Shown here in pieces: positions 23,921 to 31,465 of a DNA stretch of 62,587 bases. The notes below the pieces were generated by a model. That model ran no database searches. It was not told the DNA's origin and was given only the letters and a program-made list of their open reading frames with translations. Position numbers and translations under genes: made by a program. This DNA is from DASRDU01 sp035560235 (GTDB lineage Bacteria > Acidobacteriota > Blastocatellia > RBC074), in the NCBI GenBank assembly GCA_035560235.1, contig DATMAG010000075.1, positions 1 through 62,587 of the forward strand, given 5' to 3'. Within the stretch, counting starts at the first letter, position 1, and every line of letters begins with the position of its first letter.

Positions 23921-25043
23921 CTTCGTTAGGAACGCTCGCCGCAGTCGGCCACGTTAGCCCTAACAGGCTCAGTCCGAGCCTCAAGATTAACTGAGCAGAA
24001 ATATGATCTCTGGGCGCAGACAACCCGCAAGCTTCGCACTCGTGCCATCGCACCTTGAGTGTCTTGGGGACTCGTGCGCCACAGAGACAAGTCTGACTTG
24101 TGCCACGCGGGTCAACCTTCACGAACACGCGCCCAGCTTCTGCCGCTTTGTACGCGAGTTTAGTGAGGAAGGCCGACCATCCGGCATCGTGAACGGATTT
24201 GGCGAGCATCCCGCCAGAGAGTCCTTTGACGTTCAAATTCTCAACCACGATGACGCCGTACTGATTGACCAGCGTGCGGCTGAGCTGGTGGTGAAAGTTC
24301 GTCCGCTGATTCCTGACGTGCGCGTGCGCCTTCTGAAGCAGCACGACGGCTTTGCGGCGGCGATTACTGCCACGTTTGCGGCGGGCCACTTTCCGCTGAG
24401 CGCGTCTGAGTCGGGCCTGAGCCTCGCGGTAGTGGCGCGGATTCTCAACCTCAGTCGAATCGGAGAGCGTGACAAAGGCACTCAGGCCCACGTCAAGGCC
24501 GACCGCTTCAGCAGAGTGTGGCAACGGCGCAGGCTCATATTCGACGCTGAAGCAAACGTACCACTTTCCGGCTTCACGTTTGATCGTGACGGTTTTGATT
24601 GTCCCGACAATCGGGCGATGCAGTTTGACCTTGATGTGTCCCGCGCCCTGAATCTTCAGCTTGCCGTACGGGAGCAGGCGGCAGCCGTCGCCGTAGCTCG
24701 GAAACGTGATGCTGTCGAACCGACTGCGGGGCTTGAAGCGTGGAAAGCCCGCTGTTCCGCCCTTCTTCACGCGGGCAAAGAACGTCTTGAAAGTCTTGTC
24801 CACGCGCCGCAGCACATCCTGCGAGCAGGAGAAGTTCTCAAGCGCAAGATCACCGGCGGCGCGAATTTCTTTGAGTTGATTCGCCTGCTCGTAGTAGTTC
24901 AGCGAGCGGCCCGCAATGCGGTAAGCGTCCCGGCGTTCCTGAAGCGCGGCGTTGTAGAGGCGACAGGCTTCCGCCACCTGGCCGTCCAGAAATGCGGCCT
25001 GCTTCCCGGTCGGATAGAGTCTGTAGCGGTAAGCCTTGCGCAT
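23904..25043 (-). CDS. tnpB: TnpB RNA-guided nuclease, third copy
   Basis: 379 residues starting MRKAYRYRLYPTGKQAAFLD, a classic TnpB N-terminus. RuvC-I GLDVGLSAFVTLS and RuvC-II VVENLNVKG are intact. RuvC-III reads APRDHISAQLILR, keeping the Asp but with Ile-Ser in place of the usual Asn-Ala. The zinc ribbon is TCLCGAR followed by CEACG. Activity is likely but the altered RuvC-III is worth noting. It is clearly a different subfamily from the copy at 19 kb, so the two do not form a simple composite transposon. Confidence 0.88.
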   Translation of the reverse strand: MRKAYRYRLYPTGKQAAFLDGQVAEACRLYNAALQERRDAYRIAGRSLNYYEQANQLKEIRAAGDLALENFSCSQDVLRRVDKTFKTFFARVKKGGTAGFPRFKPRSRFDSITFPSYGDGCRLLPYGKLKIQGAGHIKVKLHRPIVGTIKTVTIKREAGKWYVCFSVEYEPAPLPHSAEAVGLDVGLSAFVTLSDSTEVENPRHYREAQARLRRAQRKVARRKRGSNRRRKAVVLLQKAHAHVRNQRTNFHHQLSRTLVNQYGVIVVENLNVKGLSGGMLAKSVHDAGWSAFLTKLAYKAAEAGRVFVKVDPRGTSQTCLCGARVPKTLKVRWHECEACGLSAPRDHISAQLILRLGLSLLGLTWPTAASVPNEAVCFS

Positions 25044-25092
25044 GCTGGCTGAATTATACGGCCAGTTGATTTGAAAGTGTGGAATTTCAAAA

Positions 25093-25124
25093 GGGGATCG
25101 CCTGACGGCGATGCGAAATTCCCC
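25093..25124 (-). repeat. Left-end palindrome of third TnpB element
   Basis: GGGGA-TCGCC-TGAC-GGCGA-(8-base bulge)-TCCCC forms an imperfect hairpin 50 bases upstream of tnpB, consistent with an IS200/IS605 left end. The boundary with phage DNA is somewhere between here and 25160. Confidence 0.5.
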
Positions 25125-25161
25125 TGTCAGCTCAAGCAGACAGTCCCCTTTCGCTTTTTCT

Positions 25162-25365
25162 ATGGCTGATTCCGTCGTGGTGTCAGTGGGTGAAATTCTT
25201 CTGGGTGAAGGACACGAATGGCGAATCGCTGAGCGCGAATATCTCTTATGGCAAGGCGTAGTGGATTCCCGGAATTGCCGCCCACAAAATCAATCCTCCT
25301 GCAGCCTTAAATTCAGGGCTGCATGGCAAACCTTATCGTTGCGCAGGAACTGGCGTATATCCTGA
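25162..25365 (+). CDS. Possible small phage ORF after TnpB insertion
   Basis: 67 residues beginning MADSVVVSVGEILLGEGHEW, without a Shine-Dalgarno but with the TCTATGGCTGA start context seen elsewhere in this prophage. Only the first 40 residues look protein-like. The rest runs through a hairpin repeat that is duplicated at 26.58 kb. It could be the remnant of a tail gene disturbed by the insertion. Confidence 0.3.
   Translation: MADSVVVSVGEILLGEGHEWRIAEREYLLWQGVVDSRNCRPQNQSSCSLKFRAAWQTLSLRRNWRIS
25301..25322 (+). repeat. Hairpin leader repeat, copy 1
   Basis: GCAGCCTTAAATTCAGGGCTGC directly precedes ATGGCAAACCT. A near-identical hairpin plus ATGGCAAACCT recurs at 26582-26614. Here the ATG opens only a 23-residue frame (MANLIVAQELAYILNRRLPH...), which ends at the start of the gpM-like gene. 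Confidence 0.6.
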
Positions 25366-25380
25366 ACCGGAGGCTGCCTC

Positions 25381-25839
25381 ATGGCGATTCCTGAATCATT
25401 CCGGGTTTTGGCCGATATTGGCACCGTTGGGCTGGAAAGGGCTATTGAATTCGCCCTGCTCGAAGCCGATTTCGGCGACGGTTATGGCGCATCGGTTCTG
25501 ACCGGCTCGACCGAAGGCACTCGTTCGTGGAAGCTCGTCTGGCGCGGCGTCCATTCAAAGCTGCCGCTGATTCCGTCCGACATCACCGGCGATCTGCTCG
25601 ACCGCGTGAATTACCTCTGGCGCTTCTACTGCGACCAGATGGCCGCAGCCAATGCGCCATTCATCATCACTGACCCCGTTGACCGGCAGCAGTATCTGGT
25701 CAGGTTCGCAGACAAAAACCTCACGCAGCAGCAGTTTCGGGATGCGCTCTTTTACAGCTTCGGCGTGAAGCTCAGGCAGGCGCGTGTGCCAGGCTTCAGC
25801 TTCGACGCGGTGCAGGCTCCGAACCCGGATTCGATCTGA
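25381..25839 (+). CDS. Minor tail protein (gpM-like)
   Basis: 152 residues with the layout of lambda gpM-like / DUF2460-type minor tail proteins: FGDGYGASVLTGSTEGTRSW, a typical substrate-less beta segment, followed by DLLDRVNYLWRFYCDQ and a C-terminal beta domain. It is the first clear tail gene after the foreign block and would normally follow the tape measure. The start at 25381 overlaps the short hairpin-led peptide and has GGAGG eight bases upstream. Confidence 0.7.
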   Translation: MAIPESFRVLADIGTVGLERAIEFALLEADFGDGYGASVLTGSTEGTRSWKLVWRGVHSKLPLIPSDITGDLLDRVNYLWRFYCDQMAAANAPFIITDPVDRQQYLVRFADKNLTQQQFRDALFYSFGVKLRQARVPGFSFDAVQAPNPDSI

Positions 25840-26157
25840 TTACGCGGCGCGGGTCAGCGTTTTTGCTACTTCCTGCCGTGAGACACCGGTAGCGAATAGT
25901 GCTTTCAGGAGCGCGTCAATGGTAACTTCCCGGTCGCTGGCTTCCATTCTGGCAATTCTTGACTGTGTCAGGTGGATCCGCTCAGCCATTTCCTTCTGTG
26001 TGAGTTTCCGCCTCTCCCGTTCTTCTTTCAAGCGCCTGCTCAACAGCAGTTTGACAGTAATGAAAGCGTCTTCCGTCTCGGTCAGTCCGAGAAAGTCAGC
26101 CGCGTTGCCAACTCTCCAGCCCGCAGCCTCCAGTTTCTTTCTCCTCTGGTTGTTCAT
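25840..26157 (-). CDS. HigA-type antitoxin (XRE helix-turn-helix)
   Basis: 105 residues from the ATG at 26157, with AAAGGGGAAG upstream. An XRE helix-turn-helix occupies about 40-95 (RKLTQKEMAERIHLTQSRIA). The N-terminal LGLTETEDAFITVKLLLSRR segment is the common lead of XRE antitoxins paired with Gp49-like toxins. It would bind the toxin and repress the operon. Its stop abuts that of the tail gene on the other strand. Confidence 0.85.
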   Translation of the reverse strand: MNNQRRKKLEAAGWRVGNAADFLGLTETEDAFITVKLLLSRRLKEERERRKLTQKEMAERIHLTQSRIARMEASDREVTIDALLKALFATGVSRQEVAKTLTRAA

Positions 26158-26170
26158 AGCGCTTCCCCTT

Positions 26171-26503
26171 TCAGATTTCATCATATTTGCGCAGCCGTGT
26201 CCGGCAGGTAGCAATCACAGACTGCGGAGTTCTCGCAGTGGTCTTGTTGAAAACCTCCAGAATCACAATTGCGTCAGAATCAATGCGGTAAATAATCCGC
26301 CACGTCCCGTCTTCATCAACGATTCTCAGTTCGTGACACCGTCTGCCGATCCCCGGCATTGGCCTTGAGTGAGGCAGGGATAACATCTCTCCCTGCTGCA
26401 ACCTGCGCAGCAGAAAACCCGCTTCGATCCGTGCCTCTTCCGAGAACGGAGGAGTTTTGATCTCACCATGCAGCCATACCAGTGGTTTATCCGGGTCGTT
26501 CAT
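26171..26503 (-). CDS. HigB/Gp49-like toxin
   Basis: 110 residues from the ATG at 26503. Conserved blocks of the phage-derived Gp49-like (HigB, RelE-superfamily) toxins are visible: LVWLHGEIKTPPFSEEAR, a G-IG-R-C-HELRIVDEDGTWRIIY core and a VFNKTT segment. Predicted to cleave mRNA at the ribosome. Toxin precedes antitoxin, the HigBA order, with 13 bases between them. The pair is antisense inside the tail operon and probably acts as a prophage maintenance or anti-phage module. Confidence 0.85.
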   Translation of the reverse strand: MNDPDKPLVWLHGEIKTPPFSEEARIEAGFLLRRLQQGEMLSLPHSRPMPGIGRRCHELRIVDEDGTWRIIYRIDSDAIVILEVFNKTTARTPQSVIATCRTRLRKYDEI

Positions 26504-26581
26504 CTCGCCTGAGAGAATATGTCGAATCCAGCATAATTTCAAGAATGATTTTCGCCTGCTGTGCGCAAAACCAACCTTCCG

Positions 26582-26603
26582 GCAGCCCTAAATTCAGGGC
26601 TGC
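26582..26603 (+). promoter_or_regulatory. Hairpin leader repeat, copy 2, at tail-tip gene start
   Basis: GCAGCCCTAAATTCAGGGCTGC has an 8-bp perfect stem with an AAATTC loop. The stem ends one base before the ATG of the tail-tip gene, where a Shine-Dalgarno would normally lie. The structure could control translation initiation. Similarity to copy 1 extends about 30 bases upstream. Confidence 0.5.
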
Positions 26604-28775
26604 ATGGCAAACCTCGAACTCATTGCACAGGCGCAGCGCATCGCCTTCAGGGCACGCGAACGGAATTTGCAGGCCTTTGAACTGCTGGCGATTCACTGGC
26701 AGCCCGATCAGCCCACCTGGTACTGCAATACACAACTCGATCAAATCCTGAACGCGGATCAGGCCGCTGCGCTGAGGGCGCGGCTCGGCGGTCGTCCGAT
26801 TGTGACCGGGCTGATGGGCGGGGCGTTTCGCACTCTGCCGCGCTCCGGCGACATTGCCGATGATGTCGTCAGCATCGAACTGTGGGACGGCGACGGCTCG
26901 ACGACTGAGCGGTTCCTTGAAGCCGGTGAAGGCGTCCGCGTGCAGATGTTTTATTACTTCCCGGAATTCGACCTGATGCCCGAACAGTTCTGGGGCCATC
27001 TGCGCGTGCCTGAAGATAACGACGGCTTCAGCTTCAAAACCAAAGTTGCATCGGGTTTCCGTTCGCCGCTGCTGAAGCTGCCGAAACGGGCGTTTTACCG
27101 TTCGTGCGCGGCTGTTTTCGGCGGACTGATCTTCGATCCGCAGGAACTCTCTGACAACGACTGCCCGTATGACCTTCACCTGGGCGGCTCCGTCGGCCTG
27201 CTCAACCCTGACACCGGACTGCCTTACACTTCCTGCCCGCGCAACAACCGCGCGGCGTGCATTGCCCGGCTCGGCGATGACCTCAGTTATCTGGCCTTCG
27301 ATGTGGTGATCGAATCAAAGACGGTCACGCAGACGAAGGGGCCGAACCTCAGCGCCACGACGCGCGGCAATTCATCGAACCTGAGCCGACCGCTGCGCGT
27401 GATTTACGGCCATCGCGTGGTCAAAGACCTTGACCTGCTCGCCTTCCGCGCCGAACCGAACACGAAACACCCCGACAAGGCCGCGCTCTCGACGCTCTTC
27501 TGTGTCTCTGAGGGGCCGGTGCAATCAATCAGCAACGTGATCGTGAAGGGGCTGATCGTGAAGTGGGACAATTTACAGGTGCGGCTCGGCTACCGGCGGC
27601 AGCCTTCATCCGGCTTTTCATCCAGCGTGCCGAATTACTCAGGCACCGCGCACTTCTATGCCGATGTGATCGGCGACTGGCGCGGCATTCAGGGCAGGGA
27701 CATTGACGGCCAGTGCGAAGTCTATGGCCGCAACACCATCCGGGTTTATTCCGACCCGAACACTTACACCGAGCAGTACACGACCAACCGGGCGTGGTGC
27801 CTTTTTGATCTGTACCGGAACAAGCGGTACGGGCACGGTCTCGACCCGCGCCGGTTCGTGATCGGGGACTGGATCGAACTGGCTGCGTGGTGCGATCAGT
27901 TCGTCGGTTACAGCGACCCGCACGGCGATTATTACGCCAGCGTGCGCTCGACCTTCAACGCCGACCTCAGCGACCGCACGGCGCAGCAGCAGATCAGAGA
28001 CACTGCTTCAGCCGGGCGCTTCTCGATTCCGTTTCCGCACAACGGGAAGCTTCGCATCGTGCCGCTCTCGAAGGTCGTGATTGACGATTCCATTCCGACT
28101 TTCAGCGATTACGGCGATGACCGGAACATCATCGTTGACGGCGCGAAGTCATCGCTCACGTGGTCGCAGAAATCGGACGCCGAACTGCCGAACAAGGTCG
28201 TGCTGAAGTTCGATGACGAGGCTTTCGGATTCGCTGAAACGCCGCTGGTGTTCGAGGATCAGGATCAGCAGCTTCGCGCCGGGCGCGCTTACGGCGACAG
28301 CACGCTGCGCGAAGTCACGAAGGAATACACGGCCTTCGGCGTGACGCAGTTCGGCGAAGCGGTGCGGCTCGGCAACCTCATCCTCGACCTGGGCGAATTC
28401 GACGAGGGCGGGCTGCGCAATAACCTGCGCGTGAAGTTCACCACGTGGTCGCTGCTCGCCGACGTGCTGGAACTCCATCCTTACAAAGTCATCCGCGTTC
28501 GCTCGCGCAAGATCGCACGCTTCCCCTTTGAATACTTCCGAATAATCAAGCTCGAACGGCAGGCAAACTTGCAGATGAGGATCGAGGCGCAGGCCTATCC
28601 GGTTGATTACTACGAGCGGCTGGAAGACGCGACCCTGCCGCCGCCGCTGCCGGGTTCAGTCGGGATCGGCAATCCGGGCGGCGGGTCAGGAGACAGGCCG
28701 CGCGGCTTTCTTTTCGGAGAGATTGAAACCGGCTTCGATTCGATCAGTTTTCGCCTGCTGCCAGACCTGAACTGA
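26604..28775 (+). CDS. Tail tip / host specificity protein (gpL-gpJ-like)
   Basis: 723 residues. Residues about 160-220 hold a cysteine-rich block (FYRSCAAVFGG, NDCPYDLHLGG, YTSCPRNNRAACIARLG) like the iron-sulfur region of gpL-type tail tip proteins. From about 250 on, the sequence resembles gpJ-like central tail-tip hubs: VIYGHRVVKDLDLLAFRAEP, WCLFDLYRNKRYGHGLDPRR, FNADLSDRTAQQQIRDTASA. The tip organises the fibres and helps recognise the receptor. The start is the ATG right after a hairpin; no Shine-Dalgarno is present. Confidence 0.75.
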   Translation: MANLELIAQAQRIAFRARERNLQAFELLAIHWQPDQPTWYCNTQLDQILNADQAAALRARLGGRPIVTGLMGGAFRTLPRSGDIADDVVSIELWDGDGSTTERFLEAGEGVRVQMFYYFPEFDLMPEQFWGHLRVPEDNDGFSFKTKVASGFRSPLLKLPKRAFYRSCAAVFGGLIFDPQELSDNDCPYDLHLGGSVGLLNPDTGLPYTSCPRNNRAACIARLGDDLSYLAFDVVIESKTVTQTKGPNLSATTRGNSSNLSRPLRVIYGHRVVKDLDLLAFRAEPNTKHPDKAALSTLFCVSEGPVQSISNVIVKGLIVKWDNLQVRLGYRRQPSSGFSSSVPNYSGTAHFYADVIGDWRGIQGRDIDGQCEVYGRNTIRVYSDPNTYTEQYTTNRAWCLFDLYRNKRYGHGLDPRRFVIGDWIELAAWCDQFVGYSDPHGDYYASVRSTFNADLSDRTAQQQIRDTASAGRFSIPFPHNGKLRIVPLSKVVIDDSIPTFSDYGDDRNIIVDGAKSSLTWSQKSDAELPNKVVLKFDDEAFGFAETPLVFEDQDQQLRAGRAYGDSTLREVTKEYTAFGVTQFGEAVRLGNLILDLGEFDEGGLRNNLRVKFTTWSLLADVLELHPYKVIRVRSRKIARFPFEYFRIIKLERQANLQMRIEAQAYPVDYYERLEDATLPPPLPGSVGIGNPGGGSGDRPRGFLFGEIETGFDSISFRLLPDLN

Positions 28776-28777
28776 CA

Positions 28778-29023
28778 ATGCCGAGCAATTACGTTGCCTT
28801 TGATGTGCTGATCGAAAACAACGGCCAGGCTGTTCCGGCTGCTGGTGCGACCGTGAAGGTCTGGAACGTCACGGCTGATGCCGACCTCGGCGTCACGCTC
28901 ACGGCTGACAGCAGCGGCATCGTGGCGGCGGGCACGCTCAATGTCCCGGCGGGAACGCTCGTCAGGTTCAGGGTTGAAGACTTTCACGGACGGGCGGGCT
29001 TCGCCGAGCAGACGACGATATGA
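28778..29023 (+). CDS. Small beta-sandwich tail protein
   Basis: 81 residues, Ala/Val/Thr-rich with the strand pattern of a carboxypeptidase-regulatory or BIG-like sandwich (PAAGATVKVWNVTADADLGV; SSGIVAAGTLNVPAGTLVRF). It is placed between the tip protein and a fibre-like gene, with a two-base gap before and a four-base overlap after. Probably a structural component of the tail tip; not a recognised family. Confidence 0.65.
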   Translation: MPSNYVAFDVLIENNGQAVPAAGATVKVWNVTADADLGVTLTADSSGIVAAGTLNVPAGTLVRFRVEDFHGRAGFAEQTTI

Positions 29024-29709
29024 CACTTCTTCTCAAACCGGGCAGCGGGCGAAACATCATTCTGCGCGATCAGTCGCAGCCCGCGTTTTATCCACCGGCC
29101 ACAGTCGCGCCGGTGGCAGCGGATATTTACGTCCATTACTCGGATGAGCCGCCGAGCGCCGCGCGCTTCGTGCGTTCCTACGGGCCGGGCGAGAAGGTCA
29201 CGATTCCACACAATCCGGCGACTGACCGCAACCTGGTTGTCCGCGCAGTCGCCCGCAGCGCGCAGGGGACAGCCGAGGTCAGCGAACTGCACGATGCCAG
29301 CGCCTTCACTGTCCTCTTTCAGCGCGAAGCCTCAGCGCCGTCGGTCGTGCAGATCGGGGCTTCAACGCAGGGAGCCATCAAACTCTCAGTCACAGGGTTC
29401 ACACAGTATGCCCGCGCCCGTCGCGTGCGCATTGCAGACGATGCGGCAATGACCGTGAACGTGCGCGTTGATGTGATCGAGTACGGCGTCGGCCTCGTGC
29501 CGACCGTGTATCAGCTTCAGCGCCAGACCTCAGCCGGGCAGTCGGCTCAGACCGTGTATGTGCGGATCAGCCACAGTTCAGCGGGCGTGAACGGCCCCTG
29601 GAGTCCTGAATCACCTGCTGAAGCATTCACCTTCGCGGATTCCACCGGCAGCGGTGGCACAACCGGAGACGGCAGCGACGTGCCGAGAGACAGTTATGAA
29701 ATTGCGTAA
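29020..29709 (+). CDS. Phage tail protein, fibronectin-like
   Basis: 229 residues, beta-rich, with two likely Ig/FnIII-like domains (about 25-95 and 105-205; motifs ADIYVHYSDEPPSAARFVRS and TVYVRISHSSAGVNGPWSPE). The C-terminus is Gly/Ser/Thr-rich. It resembles accessory parts of the tail tip. Overlaps the gene before by four bases, and the next gene starts within its last 14 bases. Confidence 0.65.
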   Translation: MTLLLKPGSGRNIILRDQSQPAFYPPATVAPVAADIYVHYSDEPPSAARFVRSYGPGEKVTIPHNPATDRNLVVRAVARSAQGTAEVSELHDASAFTVLFQREASAPSVVQIGASTQGAIKLSVTGFTQYARARRVRIADDAAMTVNVRVDVIEYGVGLVPTVYQLQRQTSAGQSAQTVYVRISHSSAGVNGPWSPESPAEAFTFADSTGSGGTTGDGSDVPRDSYEIA

Positions 29710-30979
29710 TCTCTTCATCATTCTTCTGCTCATTCTTTCTTCAGCGCCAGCCCTGGCGCAGACGGCGCAGAGCTTCAGCACGACTGTCAGCACGGTCGGC
29801 GCATCTGCGATTCAGTTGCAGGGCACGGTTCCGGCGGGCAACAGCCTGAGCTTCGGCATCGGCGGCTACGGTTCAGGGTGCAATACCTGCACTGCGCCGC
29901 AGCACGGCACGATCACCTATGCCGACAGCAGCACCGGCGTTGTCGTTTACAGGCCTGCCGCGAATTACACCGGGCCTGATTCGTTCGGCTTCATTGTTTA
30001 CGCCACTCCGACGGGAGGCGGCGCAGCGACGATCAGCGCGCAGGCAACAGTCAGCCTCACGGTCACGAATGCGAAGACGCAGCTTTCAGCCGCGCTGCTC
30101 AATCCCGACGGCACGCCGCGCAGCGGAAAAGTGACGTGGATTCTGACGCAGCCCGCGCAGTCGCCCGATGGTCTGATTTCGGCCAGCGCCTCGGTGTCGG
30201 CAGTGCTTGATGCGCAGGGCCGCTTCACCGTGCAGCTTTATCCCTCGACCGCGCTCAGTCCGCAGTCGTTTTATCAGCTCTGGTTTCAGCCAGCGAGCGG
30301 CCTCAGAAGCGAACTGATCGGGATTTATCAGATTCCGGCCAGCGCCAGCACGATCACCGATCTCGCTCCGAATCGCGTGACGGACGCGAATCTGGCGGCG
30401 CGTTACACGTTCGCCTCAGCCGCAGCCGTGAACGCCGCGCTGGCAGGCCAGACGAATGTGAGCGGCGTTCCGGCCTCGCGTCAGATCAACACGAGCGGCG
30501 GCATTCAGGGGGGCGGCGATCTGTCGGCGGATCGCACGCTGAGCCTGACCAGCACCGGCGTCGCCGCCGGAACATACAATCTGGCCATCGTCACGGTTGA
30601 CGGGCAGGGCCGCGTCACTGCGGCCAGCAGCGGCGCGACACCCGACGCAAATCCGACCTTTCCTTACTGGTCAGCCGGGCAACTCGGTAATACGTCTGTC
30701 GGCTATGATCGCGGCGCGCCGGGCAATCCTTCAACGATGCGCCCGCTCACCGGCGGCGGCGTCTCGCTCGGCTCAGCCGCGCTGCCTTTTTTCGAGCTTT
30801 ACCTGAGCGGAAAGTTCGTCCCCGGATCCTTCACCTTTGCCAGCCTCGGCACGCCCTCCGCACCCGCCATTGTCTTCTGTTCCGACTGCGATCCGGCGAC
30901 GGGCGCGGCCTGCACGAGCAGCGGCGCGAAGACGGGCGCAATGGCGATGCGGATCAACAACCAGTGGAAATGCTATTGA
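29696..30979 (+). CDS. Tail-fibre-like protein with signal peptide
   Basis: 427 residues from the ATG at 29696. The N-terminus MKLRNLFIILLLILSSAPAL followed by AQ is a standard Sec signal peptide. Residues about 40-130 look like an Ig/cadherin-like domain (ATNYTGPDSFGFIVYATPTG-like, with two Cys near CNTC). Residues about 240-330 hold fibre signatures: GGIQGGGDLSADRTLSLTST and TVDGQGRVTA. The C-terminus has four cysteines. A secretion signal on a virion-type protein is odd, because virions assemble in the cytoplasm. It may be exported to act on the host surface, or the signal may be a membrane anchor. Confidence 0.75.
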   Translation: MKLRNLFIILLLILSSAPALAQTAQSFSTTVSTVGASAIQLQGTVPAGNSLSFGIGGYGSGCNTCTAPQHGTITYADSSTGVVVYRPAANYTGPDSFGFIVYATPTGGGAATISAQATVSLTVTNAKTQLSAALLNPDGTPRSGKVTWILTQPAQSPDGLISASASVSAVLDAQGRFTVQLYPSTALSPQSFYQLWFQPASGLRSELIGIYQIPASASTITDLAPNRVTDANLAARYTFASAAAVNAALAGQTNVSGVPASRQINTSGGIQGGGDLSADRTLSLTSTGVAAGTYNLAIVTVDGQGRVTAASSGATPDANPTFPYWSAGQLGNTSVGYDRGAPGNPSTMRPLTGGGVSLGSAALPFFELYLSGKFVPGSFTFASLGTPSAPAIVFCSDCDPATGAACTSSGAKTGAMAMRINNQWKCY

Positions 30980-30990
30980 GAGGAACCCGC

Positions 30991-31428
30991 ATGAATCTCA
31001 GCGACCATTTCACGCTTGAAGAAATGACCTTCTCGCAGACGGCTGTGCGGCACGGCCTCAGCAATCAGCCCGGCGCGGCGGAGATCGAAAACCTGAAAGC
31101 CCTGTGCGCGAATGTGCTCGAACCGCTGCGCGCGCTCGTCGCCCGCCCGCTTCAGATCAGCAGCGGCTACCGTTCGCCGGAACTCAACCGGCGCATCGGC
31201 GGCGCGGCGACTTCGCAGCACTGCCGGGGCGAAGCGGCTGATCTGATTGTGCCGGGCCTGACGGTTGAGCAGCTCATCCAGCTGATTGCGAGCGCCGATC
31301 TGCCGGTTGATCAGGTCATTCACGAAGGGACGTGGCTGCACGTCTCGCACACCACGCACCGCCCGAACCGGCGTGAACTGCTGCGGGCGAAGTTCGTGGG
31401 CGGCAGGGCTGTTTACTCACGCTTTTGA
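30991..31428 (+). CDS. M15A peptidase endolysin
   Basis: 145 residues from the ATG at 30991. It is a peptidase M15A domain: SSGYRSPELNRRIGGAATSQ then HCRGEAADL supplies the His and Asp zinc ligands, and WLHVSH supplies the last His. The enzyme cuts the peptidoglycan stem peptides for lysis. No signal peptide is present, so a holin is needed, which the gene at 3 kb could supply. The start is placed after TGAGAGGAACC. Confidence 0.88.
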   Translation: MNLSDHFTLEEMTFSQTAVRHGLSNQPGAAEIENLKALCANVLEPLRALVARPLQISSGYRSPELNRRIGGAATSQHCRGEAADLIVPGLTVEQLIQLIASADLPVDQVIHEGTWLHVSHTTHRPNRRELLRAKFVGGRAVYSRF

Positions 31429-31465
31429 TCTCCAGGCTGATCTTCTGACTTCGAGGGAAAATCAG

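Noticed and set aside
19023..25043. Composite transposon made from two TnpB elements
   Set aside because: The two TnpB proteins belong to clearly different subfamilies and their end hairpins do not match.
24003..25052. 349-residue plus-strand reading frame
   Set aside because: Antisense shadow of the third TnpB gene.
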